Below are positions 35,482 through 44,918 of a stretch of 64,000 nucleotides of DNA, piece after piece. Below the pieces are notes generated by a model. That model was not told the origin of the DNA. It saw nothing but the letters and a program-made list of their open reading frames with translations, and searched no databases. The stretch's first letter is position 1; each line of letters opens with the position of its first letter. Made by a program: the position numbers and the translations under genes. Origin of the DNA: an uncultured Alphaproteobacteria bacterium (lineage in GTDB: Bacteria > Pseudomonadota > Alphaproteobacteria > GCA-2731375); contig CATOSZ010000009.1 in assembly GCA_951812805.1 (NCBI GenBank), forward strand, positions 134,501 to 198,500, in the 5' to 3' direction.

Positions 35482-36066
35482 TCAACGCAGCAGGTCGCCC
35501 AGATGCCGGCGCAGGCTCTGCTCCATCTCGGCATCGAAGGCGTCGACCAGCTCGCGGGTGAAGTCGTAATAGGCGTCGTCGCGCTGGTTGATGGTGAGGT
35601 CTTCCAGCAGGGTGCGCCGCCCCGTCACCGTGGCGAGCGCGAAGGGCGAGCCGACCAGCCCCTCGTCGCCGACGATCAGGCGGGCCTGGATCTCGGCGGT
35701 CAGTTCGTGCGCCTCCTCCCGCGTCAACAGACCGCCTATCGTGGACTTGGTCGGCAGGCGCCGGACCTTCACCGACGCCACCTCGATGATCATGCGCGCG
35801 GCCCCGGCCCGGCCCACCGCCTTCAACCGGTCGCGGCCCCAGCTCGCGAGACCTTCGGCCGGGGTCACGGGAAACTCGTGCTCGACGTTGGGACGGGTGA
35901 GCGGCGGCTCGTAGCGCTCCTCGATCAAGATCTCGCGCACGTCGAGCGCAAGCGGCGCCTTGTGGCTATAGCTGAGATCCGGATACTGGGGGGCGGCGGG
36001 CGGCGAGACACAGGCCGCCAGCGCGAGCAACAGGGCACCGACAATCGCCATCGCACGCAGGGGCAT
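35482..36066 (-). CDS. Hypothetical lipoprotein
   Basis: A 194-residue protein with a type II signal peptide (ALLLALAACVS, lipid Cys at residue 19). After the lipobox comes a short Pro-rich linker (SPPAAPQYP) and a soluble domain with REEAHELTAEIQARL. It ends in QSLRRHLGDLLR. I do not recognise the family; small domains of this kind occur in outer-membrane lipoproteins. It lies upstream of argJ on the same strand with a gap of about 43 bases. Confidence 0.7.
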   Translation of the reverse strand: MPLRAMAIVGALLLALAACVSPPAAPQYPDLSYSHKAPLALDVREILIEERYEPPLTRPNVEHEFPVTPAEGLASWGRDRLKAVGRAGAARMIIEVASVKVRRLPTKSTIGGLLTREEAHELTAEIQARLIVGDEGLVGSPFALATVTGRRTLLEDLTINQRDDAYYDFTRELVDAFDAEMEQSLRRHLGDLLR

Positions 36067-36168
36067 TTTCGAGGCATCCTTCGCATTCGATTCGCCCGCC
36101 AGGAATAGACATCGACGGAGGCGATTTCAACCTCGCCGATACCGCGGGGCCAAACCGGGGACCGCACC

Positions 36169-36822
36169 ATGACGACGATAGACTATCTTTTCGACGGCCC
36201 GGCGACGGCACCGCTGACGCTGGCGCTCGCCCATGGCGCAGGCGCGCCGATGGACAGCCCCTTCATGACCTGGTTCGCCGCGCGCATCGCCGCCGAGGCA
36301 GGCGTCCGCGTCGCCCGCTTCGAGTTTCCCTACATGACGCGCCGGCGGGCGGAGGGAACGAAGCGCCCACCGGACCGCCAGCCAGTGCTGCTGGAGACCT
36401 GGGCCCGGGTCGCCGCCGAGCTGGACCCGGCCCGGCTGGTGATCGGCGGCAAGTCGATGGGCGGCCGCATGGCGAGCCTGGCAGCCGACGAGCTCGGCGT
36501 GCGCGGCCTGGTCTGCCTCGGCTATCCCTTCCACCCGCCGGGCAAGCCGGAGAAGCCGCGCACCGCCCACCTCGGCTGCCTGCGCACGCCGGGCCTGATC
36601 CTGCAAGGCACCCGCGATCCCATGGGGCCGGCGGCGACGGTCGCGGGCTACGACCTTTCACCGGCGCTCCGCGTCCATTGGCTGGCCGACGGCAATCACG
36701 ACCTGGTGCCGCGCAAGGCCTCGGGCCGCACGGGCGAGGACAACTGGCGCGAGGCGGCGGCGGAAATCGCCCGCTTCCTGGTCGATCCGCGGTTGACAGA
36801 CCCCGGGACACAGGCCAAGTGA
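36169..36822 (+). CDS. Alpha/beta-family hydrolase (KANL3/Tex30-like)
   Basis: A 217-residue alpha/beta hydrolase with nucleophile elbow GGKSMGGR (Ser near residue 96), LAHGAGAPMDSPFM oxyanion region near residue 22, and a candidate acid and His in DGNHDLVPRK. The KANL3/Tex30 family is broadly distributed with poorly known substrates. The ATG at 36169 has no strong competitor. It is followed after a short gap by the molybdopterin reductase gene, and the two may be co-transcribed. Confidence 0.85.
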   Translation: MTTIDYLFDGPATAPLTLALAHGAGAPMDSPFMTWFAARIAAEAGVRVARFEFPYMTRRRAEGTKRPPDRQPVLLETWARVAAELDPARLVIGGKSMGGRMASLAADELGVRGLVCLGYPFHPPGKPEKPRTAHLGCLRTPGLILQGTRDPMGPAATVAGYDLSPALRVHWLADGNHDLVPRKASGRTGEDNWREAAAEIARFLVDPRLTDPGTQAK

Positions 36823-36848
36823 CGGCGAGGCAACCAGGAGTGCACCGC

Positions 36849-39170
36849 ATGACATCCGAGGCGAACGTGACGCGGCGACGCCACATGGCGCAATGGGGGG
36901 CCTTCGAAGCCGTCGTCGAAAACGGCCGGTTCGTCGCCGCCGAACCCTTCGCCGACGATCCGGAGCCTTCGGACATTCTCCAAGCGATGCCGGAATCGGT
37001 CTATCACCGCAGCCGCATCGACCGTCCCCACGTGCGCCAAGGCTTCCTCGAGCGCGGCCCCGACTCGCGGGCCGGCCGCGGGGCGGATCCCTACGTGCCG
37101 GTCTCCTGGGATCGCGCGCTGGACCTGGTCGCCGACGAACTCGCCCGCGTCAAGGCGGCGCACGGCAACGAGGCGATCTTCGCCGGCTCCTACGGCTGGG
37201 CCAGCGCCGGACAGCTGCATCATTCGAAGACGGTGCTGCAACGCTTCATGGGCTTCCACGGCGGCTATGTCGGACAGATGGGTAGCTATTCCGTCGCCGC
37301 CGCGCTCGCCATCGTGCCGCACGTCACCGGCGACGCGGCGGCGACGGCCGGGCCGATCACCTCCTGGGAGAGCATCATCGCCGAATGCGGCCTCGTCGTC
37401 GCCTTCGGCGGCCTGCCGATGCGGAACGACCAAGTCGGCACCCGCGGCGTCGGCGAGCATCGCCTGGGCGGCTATCTCGCCCGCGCGCACGCGGCCGGCT
37501 GCCGTTTCGTCAACGTCTCACCGGTCCGCGCCGACATGAGCGAGACGGTCGAGCCGGAATGGCTGGCGATCCGGCCCAATACGGATACGGCGCTGATGCT
37601 CGGCCTCGCCCACACGCTGGCGAGCGAGGGGCTGGCGGACCGGGATTTTCTCGCCAGCCATTGCCACGGCTACGACCGTTTCGAGGCCTACCTGCTGGGG
37701 CGCAACGACGGTCAGCCCAAGGACGCCGCATGGGCCGCCGCCCTCACCGGCCTCGAGGCGCCGGCGATCCGCGACCTCGCCCGGCGCATGGCGGCGACGC
37801 GGACCATGGTGACCGCGAGCTGGTCGCTCCAGCGCGGCGATCACGGCGAGCAGCCGTTCTGGATGCTGATCACGCTCGCCGCGATGCTGGGGCAGATCGG
37901 CCTGCCGGGCGGCGGCTTCGGTCTCGGCTACGGTTCGATCGCCGGCATGGGCGGAGTGCGGCGCCCGGTCGGCCTGCCGACCCTGCCGCGTCCGGAAAAC
38001 CAGGTGCGCAACTCGATCCCCGTCGCGCGGATCGCCGACATGTTGCTGGATCCGGGCGGCGCCTACGACTTCAACGGCGCCGCACGGCGCTATCCCGACA
38101 TCCGTCTGGTCTACTGGTGCGGCGGCAATCCGTTCCACCACCACCAGGACCTCAATCGCCTGGTCGAGGCCTGGCGCCGGCCCGAGACGATCGTGGTGCA
38201 CGAGCCCTGGTGGACCGCGACGGCGCGCCATGCCGACATCGTGCTGCCGGCCACCACCAGCCTCGAGCGCAACGACGTCGGCGGCGGCCAGCGTGATCGC
38301 TATCTCTTCGCCATGCAGCAGGCGATTGAGCCGGTGGGCGAGGCGCGCAACGATTTCGACATCTTCGCCGGCCTCGCGGAACGGCTGGGTTTCGCCGAGG
38401 CCTACGACGAAGGCCGCGACGAGATGGGCTGGATCGAGCATCTCTACGAGGTAACGCGCCAGCAGGCCGCCGGCGCCGGAGTCAGCTGGCCCGACTTCGA
38501 GACCTTCTGGCGAACCGGCCATACCGAAAGCCCGGAGGCGGAGACGCCGCATGTGCTGTTTGCCGCGTTCCGCGCCGATCCCGAGGCGCATCCCCTGCGG
38601 ACGCCGAGCGGCAAGCTGGAGATCCACTCACCGACGATTGAGAGCTTCGGCTACGACGATTGCCCGGGCATGCCGACCTGGCTGACGCCGACGGAATGGC
38701 TGGGTGCGGCGGCGGCGGCGCGCCATCCCCTCCATATGCTGTCCAGCCAGCCGGGCGGGCGCCTGCACAGCCAACTCGACCAGTGCGCCGTCAGCCGGGC
38801 CGGCAAGGTCGCGGATCGCGAACCGATCGTCCTGAACCGGGCCGACGCCGCGGCGCGGGGGATCGCCGAGGGCGACGTCGTCCGCGTCTTCAACGATCGC
38901 GGCCAGGTGCTGGCCGGCGCGGTGCTGAGCGACGGGATCCGCGCGGGCGTCGTCCAGCTCTCGACCGGGGCCTGGTACGACCCCGAGACGCCGGGCGAGA
39001 TCGGCAGCCTCGACAAGCACGGCAACGCCAACGTCCTCACCCTCGACAAGGGCACCTCGCGCCTTGCCCAGGGCCCGAGCGCCCATTCCGCCCTGGTCGA
39101 GGTCGAACGCATCACGGGCGAGCCCCCGGCCGTCACCGCCTTCGACCCACCCCCCGCCGCCGCCGAATAA
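36849..39170 (+). CDS. Molybdopterin-dependent S/N-oxide reductase (BisC/TorA/DorA-type)
   Basis: A 773-residue molybdenum enzyme of the DMSO reductase family. The N-terminus lacks both a twin-arginine signal and an Fe-S cluster motif, as in cytoplasmic biotin/methionine sulfoxide reductases. Key features are SYGWASAGQLHHS, with the serine that can ligate Mo, QMGSYSVAAAL, WSLQRGDHGEQPFW, YWCGGNPFHHHQD and the C-terminal cofactor-binding VQLSTGAWYDPE. It probably reduces sulfoxides or N-oxides with an unidentified electron donor. A second Mo enzyme lies at 59497. Confidence 0.88.
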   Translation: MTSEANVTRRRHMAQWGAFEAVVENGRFVAAEPFADDPEPSDILQAMPESVYHRSRIDRPHVRQGFLERGPDSRAGRGADPYVPVSWDRALDLVADELARVKAAHGNEAIFAGSYGWASAGQLHHSKTVLQRFMGFHGGYVGQMGSYSVAAALAIVPHVTGDAAATAGPITSWESIIAECGLVVAFGGLPMRNDQVGTRGVGEHRLGGYLARAHAAGCRFVNVSPVRADMSETVEPEWLAIRPNTDTALMLGLAHTLASEGLADRDFLASHCHGYDRFEAYLLGRNDGQPKDAAWAAALTGLEAPAIRDLARRMAATRTMVTASWSLQRGDHGEQPFWMLITLAAMLGQIGLPGGGFGLGYGSIAGMGGVRRPVGLPTLPRPENQVRNSIPVARIADMLLDPGGAYDFNGAARRYPDIRLVYWCGGNPFHHHQDLNRLVEAWRRPETIVVHEPWWTATARHADIVLPATTSLERNDVGGGQRDRYLFAMQQAIEPVGEARNDFDIFAGLAERLGFAEAYDEGRDEMGWIEHLYEVTRQQAAGAGVSWPDFETFWRTGHTESPEAETPHVLFAAFRADPEAHPLRTPSGKLEIHSPTIESFGYDDCPGMPTWLTPTEWLGAAAAARHPLHMLSSQPGGRLHSQLDQCAVSRAGKVADREPIVLNRADAAARGIAEGDVVRVFNDRGQVLAGAVLSDGIRAGVVQLSTGAWYDPETPGEIGSLDKHGNANVLTLDKGTSRLAQGPSAHSALVEVERITGEPPAVTAFDPPPAAAE

Positions 39171-39233
39171 CCACGCCTCTCCAACCCCTCGCCTCGACGC
39201 CCCCAACGCTCGACCCCGGCCCGCACTGGTATC

Positions 39234-39307
39234 AAAGGGGTCAGGTCTTGTTTGTTGAATTCATTAGAAGTCGCAATACAATTCAACAAACATGACCTGA
39301 CCCCTTT
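39234..39307. repeat. Long near-perfect palindrome, possible miniature mobile element or REP-like unit
   Basis: Arms 39234-39261 and 39280-39307 (28 bases each) are reverse complements at 27 of 28 positions; an 18-base loop separates them. The outer sequence AAAGGGGTCAGGTC is distinctive and AT-rich compared with the flanks. Both sides are non-coding between the reductase and the thiolase stop. Such units are found in many genomes near REP-associated transposases, but none is visible here. It could also fold as an RNA hairpin and end transcription, although it does not have the simple U tail. Confidence 0.8.
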
Positions 39308-39393
39308 CGGAGTCGGCGATAGGCGACGCCGGGGGATCGGCAGGGTACGGGGTGGGCCGAAGGGGCGGCGGGGTGGCGGGAGGGCTCGCGCAA

Positions 39394-40569
39394 CTACTCG
39401 CGGGCGAGGCACATGGCGATGCCCATGCCGCCGCCGATGCACAGGGTGGCGAGGCCCTTTTTGGCGTCGCGGCGGCGCATCTCGTGCAGCAGGGTCACCA
39501 GGATCCGGGTGCCGGAAGCGCCGATCGGGTGACCGATGGCGATCGCCCCGCCGTTCACGTTGACCTTGGCCGTGTCCCAGCCGAGGTCCTTGTTGACGGC
39601 GCAGGCTTGCGCGGCGAAGGCCTCGTTCGCTTCCACCAGGTCGAGGTCGTCGGCGCTCCAGCCGGCCTTCTCCAGCGCCTTGCGGCTGGCCGGAATGGGG
39701 CCCGAGCCCATGATCGCCGGGTCGACCCCCGACTGCGCCCAGGAAACGATGCGGCCGAGCGGCTCGATCCCCGACGCCTCGGCCCGCGCGGCCGTCGTCA
39801 GCACCACGGCCGCGGCGCCGTCGTTGATGCCGGACGCGTTCCCGGCCGTCACCGTGCCGTCCTTCTGGAAGGCCGGGCGCAGCTTGGCGAGGCTGGCTTC
39901 GTCGGCGTCGTGGCGGATGTATTCGTCCGCCTCGACGATTCTATCGCCGCGCCGGCCCGGCACGGTCACGGCGACGATCTGCTCGGCGAAGCGGCCCTCG
40001 CGTTGCGCCGTCGAGGCTTTCGCGAGGGAGGACAGCGCAAAGGCGTCCTGCTCGTCGCGGGTGATCTGCCATTTGGCGGCGACGTTCTCCGCCGTGTTGC
40101 CCATGTGATAGCCGTTGAAGGCGTCCCACAGGCCGTCGCGGATCATGCTGTCGACGAAGGACATATCGCCCATCCGCGCGCCGTTTCGCAAATGCCCGAC
40201 GTGTGGCGCGAGGCTCATGCTCTCCTGCCCGCCGGCGACGACGACGTCGCTGTCACCGTTTGCGATCGCCTGGGCGCCGAGTGCCACCGTGCGCAGGCCG
40301 GAGCCGCAGACCATGTTGACGCCCCAGGCCGGCACCTCGTTCGGCAAACCGGCGGCGATCGCGGCCTGGCGGGCCGGGTTCTGGCCCTGACCGGCGGTCA
40401 GGATCTGCCCCATGATCACCTCCGAGACCGCCTCCGGCGCGACGCCGGCGCGGGCCAACGCTTCCGCGATCACCACGGTGCCGAGGTCGTGCGCCGGCAT
40501 CGAGGCGAGCGCCCCGTTGAACGAGCCAACGGGCGTACGGGCCGCGCCCGCGATGACGATCTCGCTCAT
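39394..40569 (-). CDS. phaA: Acetyl-CoA acetyltransferase (thiolase, PhaA-type)
   Basis: A 391-residue thiolase. The acyl-binding cysteine lies in [17 protein letters not shown] (near residue 88), [15 protein letters not shown] precedes the core, and the C-terminal [16 protein letters not shown] and [15 protein letters not shown] carry the catalytic His and Cys. It condenses two acetyl-CoA to acetoacetyl-CoA, the first step to poly-3-hydroxybutyrate, or splits the product in the reverse direction. The ATG at 40569 is preceded by a palindrome (40618-40632) that is probably the PhaR operator. Confidence 0.94.
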   Translation of the reverse strand: MSEIVIAGAARTPVGSFNGALASMPAHDLGTVVIAEALARAGVAPEAVSEVIMGQILTAGQGQNPARQAAIAAGLPNEVPAWGVNMVCGSGLRTVALGAQAIANGDSDVVVAGGQESMSLAPHVGHLRNGARMGDMSFVDSMIRDGLWDAFNGYHMGNTAENVAAKWQITRDEQDAFALSSLAKASTAQREGRFAEQIVAVTVPGRRGDRIVEADEYIRHDADEASLAKLRPAFQKDGTVTAGNASGINDGAAAVVLTTAARAEASGIEPLGRIVSWAQSGVDPAIMGSGPIPASRKALEKAGWSADDLDLVEANEAFAAQACAVNKDLGWDTAKVNVNGGAIAIGHPIGASGTRILVTLLHEMRRRDAKKGLATLCIGGGMGIAMCLARE

Positions 40570-40617
40570 GCCTTTAATCTCCCCATCGATCTGGAAACAG
40601 CGCCGCCGCGCCTGAAT

Positions 40618-40632
40618 TTGTGCACTGCACAA
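40618..40632. promoter_or_regulatory. Perfect palindrome TTGTGCA-C-TGCACAA, candidate PhaR operator
   Basis: A perfect 7+7 inverted repeat with a single central base lies 49 bases upstream of the thiolase start. TGCACTGCACAA-like TGC-rich dyads are the known style of PhaR sites in alphaproteobacteria, and phaR itself is a few genes away. The PhaR repressor would shut the thiolase promoter when no PHA is present. Site and assignment rest on symmetry, location and neighbours. Confidence 0.6.
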
Positions 40633-40652
40633 TATAGGGTCGGACGGCCGCC

Positions 40653-41864
40653 TCAGGCAAGCGCTTCGAGCCAGGCGCGGAGCGGCGACCACAGCTCCGT
40701 CTCGGCCCGGCTACCGACCATCATGCCGATGTGGCCGGCGCGGGGCCGAACGACCTGGGCTCGCGGCAGGGCCGGCAGGATCGCCGCCGCCGAGGTGGGC
40801 GGCACGATCCGGTCGTGTGCCGGCACGGCGACGAAGGCCGGCAGATCGAGGGTGGCGGGATCCACCGGCGTGCCGGCCACCCGCCAGGCGCCCTGCGCCG
40901 GCAGGTTGGCGCCATACCAATCGGCGAGACACGCGTGCGCCGCCGGCGCGGCGACGGGCACGCCGTCGTTCAACCAGTCCTCCAGCGCGACGAAACGCTG
41001 CGCCTGCGGGCTCGCGGGATCGAGGGCGGCGAAGCGACGGAACTTGCGCCCGGCGAGATCGGGATCGAGGGCGGCGAAGAGGGCTTGCAGGATATCCACC
41101 GGCAACTCGCCGAACGCCGCGAGCAGGCCCGGAACCGCGCCGGCCATCGTCGTGAACAGGGTGTCGGCGCCGGCCCGGCCCGCATGGAAATCCCAGGGCG
41201 CCGCCAGCAGGGCCAGGCCCGAAATCTCTCCCCCCCGCCGGCAGGCAAGCGCCGTCGCCAGCGTCCCACCGAGACAATAGCCCGCCAGCACCGGCGGGCG
41301 CGCCAAATGGCGAAGCGCCGCGTCGAGCAACCGCGCCAGCCGTCCGGCGACATAGTCGTCGATGCCGAAGTCCCGCTCCGCCGCGCCGGGGGCGTCCCAG
41401 TCGACGATCAGAACCCGGTGTCCGGCGGCGGCGAGCCAGCGCGCCAGGCTCGCCTCCGCCATCAGGTCCAGCACGTAATAACGGTTGATGAGGGAGGGTA
41501 CGATCAGCAGCGCCGGTCCCGCCGCCGGTCCCTCGGGCGGATAGTCCAGCAGGCGCGTCGTGCCCTCCTGCCAGAGCACCGCCGGCGGTGCCAGCGTACG
41601 GCGATAGGGGTGGGCGTGATAGGCGGCGACGCCGGCCATGAAGCGCGCCAACCGGTCCTGCGTCGCCCGCACGACGGCCGCCGCCAGGGCGTCGGCCGGC
41701 GCCTCGGCCAGCACGCCCGCCAGCGCCTCACCTTCCCCCGCCAGCGCCGGCGCCCAGGGCATCAGCCCGGCGCGGGCGGCCGGCAGTGCGGCCAGGGCGG
41801 AGAGACCGTTCGCGCTCGCCGCCGCCATGTGGAGGGCGAGGGGACGGGGCGCCAGCGCCCGCAT
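40653..41864 (-). CDS. PHA-synthase-like alpha/beta hydrolase (PhaC family)
   Basis: A 403-residue protein related to polyhydroxyalkanoate synthases. The synthase-type nucleophile box is GYCLGG (Cys, instead of the serine of lipases), with an Asp in [10 protein letters not shown] and a His in AGHIGMMVG as the rest of the triad. Class I PhaC proteins are about 590 residues and have a longer N-terminal part, so this is a short form; class III PhaC is of similar size but needs a PhaE partner, which I do not see. It could make or modify PHA. It lies two bases after a small gene, near phaA and phaR. Confidence 0.8.
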   Translation of the reverse strand: MRALAPRPLALHMAAASANGLSALAALPAARAGLMPWAPALAGEGEALAGVLAEAPADALAAAVVRATQDRLARFMAGVAAYHAHPYRRTLAPPAVLWQEGTTRLLDYPPEGPAAGPALLIVPSLINRYYVLDLMAEASLARWLAAAGHRVLIVDWDAPGAAERDFGIDDYVAGRLARLLDAALRHLARPPVLAGYCLGGTLATALACRRGGEISGLALLAAPWDFHAGRAGADTLFTTMAGAVPGLLAAFGELPVDILQALFAALDPDLAGRKFRRFAALDPASPQAQRFVALEDWLNDGVPVAAPAAHACLADWYGANLPAQGAWRVAGTPVDPATLDLPAFVAVPAHDRIVPPTSAAAILPALPRAQVVRPRAGHIGMMVGSRAETELWSPLRAWLEALA

Positions 41865-41866
41865 GG

Positions 41867-42049
41867 CTAAGCGCCGTCCTCGCCGCCGTCACCGCCGGAT
41901 TCGTCCCCGGTCGCGGCATCGCCCGAGCGTCGGGCGAGCGCGGCGAGCAGGGCGGCGCTCGCCGGCGCACTCGCGAGATGGGCCGCCTGGCGATCCCAGA
42001 GATCGAGGTAGCGCCGGGCCAACGCGTCGATGTCGGGGGGAGAATCCAT
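41867..42049 (-). CDS. Small hypothetical protein preceding the PhaC-like gene
   Basis: A 60-residue acidic protein starting at the ATG at 42049 (MDSPPDIDALARRYLDLWDR), with a single amphipathic helix and a Gly/Asp-rich tail (GDESGGDGGEDGA). It ends 2 bases before the PhaC-like start, so the two are translationally coupled. Such small helix-plus-acidic-tail proteins often help PHA granule proteins, and it faces phaR across a divergent promoter gap. Function is inferred from location only. Confidence 0.55.
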   Translation of the reverse strand: MDSPPDIDALARRYLDLWDRQAAHLASAPASAALLAALARRSGDAATGDESGGDGGEDGA

Positions 42050-42178
42050 GACCCGATCATATCGCGGCGCACGGGCGGCGTCTTCGGCGGCGCAACAAAT
42101 CCTTGCGCGGCGCCGCAAAGCGACGCAATAGTGTCTTCGCCCAGGGGGCCGGCGGCCCGCATCCGAGGGATCGAAGTC

Positions 42179-42784
42179 GTGGCGAAAGCGTCGCAAACGG
42201 CGGACGGGCTGGTCCGCATCAAGAAATACGCCAACCGTCGTCTCTACAACACCCGGACGAGCAGCTACGTCACGCTCGACCAGCTGGCGGAGATGGTGCG
42301 CGAGGGCACGGACTTCGTCGTCGTCGACGCCAAGACCGACGAGGATCTGACCCGCTCGGTGCTGACGCAGATCATCGTCGAGCAGGAGAACAAGGGCGAG
42401 AACCTGCTGCCCATCGGCTTCCTGCGCGAGCTGATCGGCTGCTATGGCGACGGGCTGCAGGGGATGCTGCCCAACTATCTGGAAATGACCATGCGTACCT
42501 TCGCCGAGAACCAGCAGCGCATGCGCGAGGAAATGACCTCGGCGCTCGGCGGCAACTCCCCCATGCGCCAGTTCGAGGAGATGGGACGCCAGAACCTGGC
42601 GTTGTTCGAGCAGGCCATGCGCATGTTCCAACCCCAGGGCGAGGCGCGCGCGGCGCCCGAGCCCGAGCCGAAGCCGGAACCGGCGGCGGACGCTGCGGGC
42701 GACGATCTCTCGGCGCTGCGCCGGCAACTGGCGGAAATGCAGCGCCAGATCGACCGGCTCGGCGACAAGGACAATGCCGGCTGA
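42179..42784 (+). CDS. phaR: Polyhydroxyalkanoate synthesis repressor PhaR
   Basis: A 201-residue protein with the PhaR N-terminal domain (RIKKYANRRLYNTRTSSYVT, residues 13-32) that binds PHA and DNA, followed by the PHB accumulation domain (SVLTQIIVEQENKGENLLP). The C-terminus is Glu/Pro/Ala-rich with a final coiled coil. It represses granule and synthesis genes until nascent PHA titrates it away. The start is the GTG at 42179 with an AGGGA ribosome site; it is transcribed divergently from the PhaC-like genes. Confidence 0.94.
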   Translation: MAKASQTADGLVRIKKYANRRLYNTRTSSYVTLDQLAEMVREGTDFVVVDAKTDEDLTRSVLTQIIVEQENKGENLLPIGFLRELIGCYGDGLQGMLPNYLEMTMRTFAENQQRMREEMTSALGGNSPMRQFEEMGRQNLALFEQAMRMFQPQGEARAAPEPEPKPEPAADAAGDDLSALRRQLAEMQRQIDRLGDKDNAG

Positions 42785-42793
42785 GGGGCGTCG

Positions 42794-43723
42794 GTGAAGA
42801 CAGGCGGAATATCGAGTGGTGATTTCATGACGTTCGCACCTCTTTCGGCGCGTGCCGGCGGCCTGCTCCTGGCCCTGCTGTTGAGCTGGCCGCTCGCCGC
42901 CCAGGCCCAGGGGGAACTCGGCGCCATCGGCCGGCTGACACCGAAGAACGGCATCGTCGGCCTCTCCGGCACGCCCGGCAGCCCGGTGGGCGAGATCCTG
43001 GTCGCACCCGACGACCGGGTGAAACGTGGCGACGTGTTGATGGTGCTCGGCAACAAGGCCTTGCTGGAAACCGAGCGCGCCCTCGCCGCCATCGAGCGCG
43101 AGGCGGCGGAGCGCACGGGCATAGATGCGATCGAGGTGCAGAAGCTGGTCGTCAACAACGCCCGAAAGCGCCACGAGCGGGCCGCGGCGGAACTGGCGCA
43201 GTATCGCAAGCTCGGCCCGAATGCGATCGTCGAGCGCGAGCTGCAACGCCGCGAATACGACGTCGCGGAGACGAAACGCGGCATCGTGCTGGAGCGCGCG
43301 CGCCTCAAGACCCTGCGCAACGAACTGCCCTTCAAGATCAAGTCAGCGGAAGCCCGTCTCGAGGCGGCGACCGCCCGGCTGCGGGCGGCCGAGCTGACGG
43401 CACCGGGCGACGGCACCATCCTCGAGGTTCGCAAGCGGGTCGGCGAACACCTGCGGGGCGACCCGGCAATTTTGCTGGCCGATCTCGACAACATGTATGT
43501 CACCGCCGACGTCTACGAAGGCGACGTCTTGAAGATCGAGCCCGGCATGAAAGCCAGCGCCAAGAGCTCGGCTTTGCCGGCGCCGCTCACCGGCGTGGTC
43601 GAGCGGATCGAGCGCATCGTCAACACCGACAGCAAACTTGCCAAGGTCCTGATCAAGCTGGATAGTTCCGAGATCGCGGGGAAGGTCGTCGGCATGGAGG
43701 TACAGGTCACCATCGCGCGCTGA
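42794..43723 (+). CDS. ABC exporter periplasmic adaptor (HlyD/DevB-type membrane fusion protein)
   Basis: A 309-residue adaptor with an N-terminal signal/anchor (GGLLLALLLSWPLAAQAQ), a lipoyl-like half-motif (SPVGEILVAPDDRVKRGDVL), a long coiled-coil hairpin (residues about 95-200, rich in Glu/Arg/Ala), the second lipoyl half (LTAPGDGTILEVRKRVGE) and a beta-barrel. It links the inner-membrane ABC exporter to a TolC channel. The GTG at 42794 has GAGGGG upstream; the ATG at 42827 is the alternative start. It is the first gene of the exporter operon. Confidence 0.88.
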   Translation: MKTGGISSGDFMTFAPLSARAGGLLLALLLSWPLAAQAQGELGAIGRLTPKNGIVGLSGTPGSPVGEILVAPDDRVKRGDVLMVLGNKALLETERALAAIEREAAERTGIDAIEVQKLVVNNARKRHERAAAELAQYRKLGPNAIVERELQRREYDVAETKRGIVLERARLKTLRNELPFKIKSAEARLEAATARLRAAELTAPGDGTILEVRKRVGEHLRGDPAILLADLDNMYVTADVYEGDVLKIEPGMKASAKSSALPAPLTGVVERIERIVNTDSKLAKVLIKLDSSEIAGKVVGMEVQVTIAR

Positions 43724-43743
43724 GGCGGGCTGGGACCGAGACT

Positions 43744-44916
43744 GTGGAAGGAAAATCTGGGTTGACCTCGGGGGGCGGATTATCGCGTGCCTGCCTGGTG
43801 CTGTCGTGGCGCAACCTTTCGCAGCGCCCGGCCCGCACGGCCGTGGCGGCGACGGGAATCTGCTTCGCGATCTTCCTCCTGTTCCTGCAGATCGGCTTCC
43901 TCGACGCGGCCCGGCGCGCTGCGACCCTGCTGTTCGAGTTTTTCGCCTTCGATCTGGCGGTGGTCTCGACCGACTATCAGTATCTCCGCGCGGCACCGCG
44001 GTTCGACCGGGTGCGCCTGACCCAGGCACGCGCCGTGCCTGAAGTGACGGACAGCTTCAACATCTCGATCAAGGGCAGCCGCTGGACCGAGCCGGAGAGC
44101 GGCCGGCGCTCCACACTATTGCTGGTCGGCATCGACGACGACGCGAGCTTCATCGCCCTGCCCGCCCTCCAGGACGGGCTCGCCAAGCTCGCGCAGAACC
44201 GGTCCGTCCTGGTCGACGCCTTCAGCCATCGCGACTATGGCGACATCGCCGTCGGCGCCGAAGCTTTGGTGAACAACCGTGAGGTCGGCGTCGTCGGCCA
44301 GTTCGAACTCGGCGCCTTCTTCTATGCCGAGGGGGCGGCGATCACGCGCAACGACACTTTCGCCCGGCTGATCCGCCGCTCCGGCCGGCATATCACGCTC
44401 GGGCTGCTTCGCCTGGCACCGGGGAGCGATCCCGCGGCCGCCAAGGCGCAGCTGGCGGATGTCCTGCCGAGCGATGTCCGTGTGCTCACCCGGGCCGAAC
44501 TGATCGAGCGGGAGCGCAATTATTTCACCTCCGACCGGCCGGTCGGCCTGATGTTCCAGACGGGCATGATCATCGGCTTCATCGTCGGCGTCGTCATCCT
44601 CTTCCAGGTGATCTCGACCGAGATCGGCAACCGGATGGGCGAATTCGCCACCCTGAAGGCGATCGGCTTCGGCCGGCGCTTCGTACTCGGTGTGGGCGTG
44701 ACGCAGACCGCGCTCTTCGCCCTGCTCGGCTTCCTCCCGGCCTGGGGGATCGGCTACGCGGCGTTCCAGCTCGTCAGCGAGGCGAGCCACCTGCCGATGC
44801 AGATGGACGGCACCCTGATCGCGGCCGTCGGCGCCATGGCGCTTGCGATGTGTCTCGCCTCGGCCGCCCTGACCTTGCACCGGCTGCGCCGGGCCGATCC
44901 GGCGGAGCTGTTCTGA
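43744..44916 (+). CDS. ABC exporter permease, FtsX/DevC-type
   Basis: A 390-residue membrane protein of the MacB/FtsX superfamily. One helix near the N-terminus (VAATGICFAIFLLFLQIGF) is followed by a large periplasmic domain (residues about 60-270) and three C-terminal helices. The last residues RADPAELF are shared with the next permease, and likely contact the ATPase. It starts with GTG at 43744. The next gene encodes a second permease, so the exporter may be a heterodimer rather than the usual homodimer of DevC-type systems. Confidence 0.88.
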   Translation: MEGKSGLTSGGGLSRACLVLSWRNLSQRPARTAVAATGICFAIFLLFLQIGFLDAARRAATLLFEFFAFDLAVVSTDYQYLRAAPRFDRVRLTQARAVPEVTDSFNISIKGSRWTEPESGRRSTLLLVGIDDDASFIALPALQDGLAKLAQNRSVLVDAFSHRDYGDIAVGAEALVNNREVGVVGQFELGAFFYAEGAAITRNDTFARLIRRSGRHITLGLLRLAPGSDPAAAKAQLADVLPSDVRVLTRAELIERERNYFTSDRPVGLMFQTGMIIGFIVGVVILFQVISTEIGNRMGEFATLKAIGFGRRFVLGVGVTQTALFALLGFLPAWGIGYAAFQLVSEASHLPMQMDGTLIAAVGAMALAMCLASAALTLHRLRRADPAELF

Positions 44917-44918
44917 GC

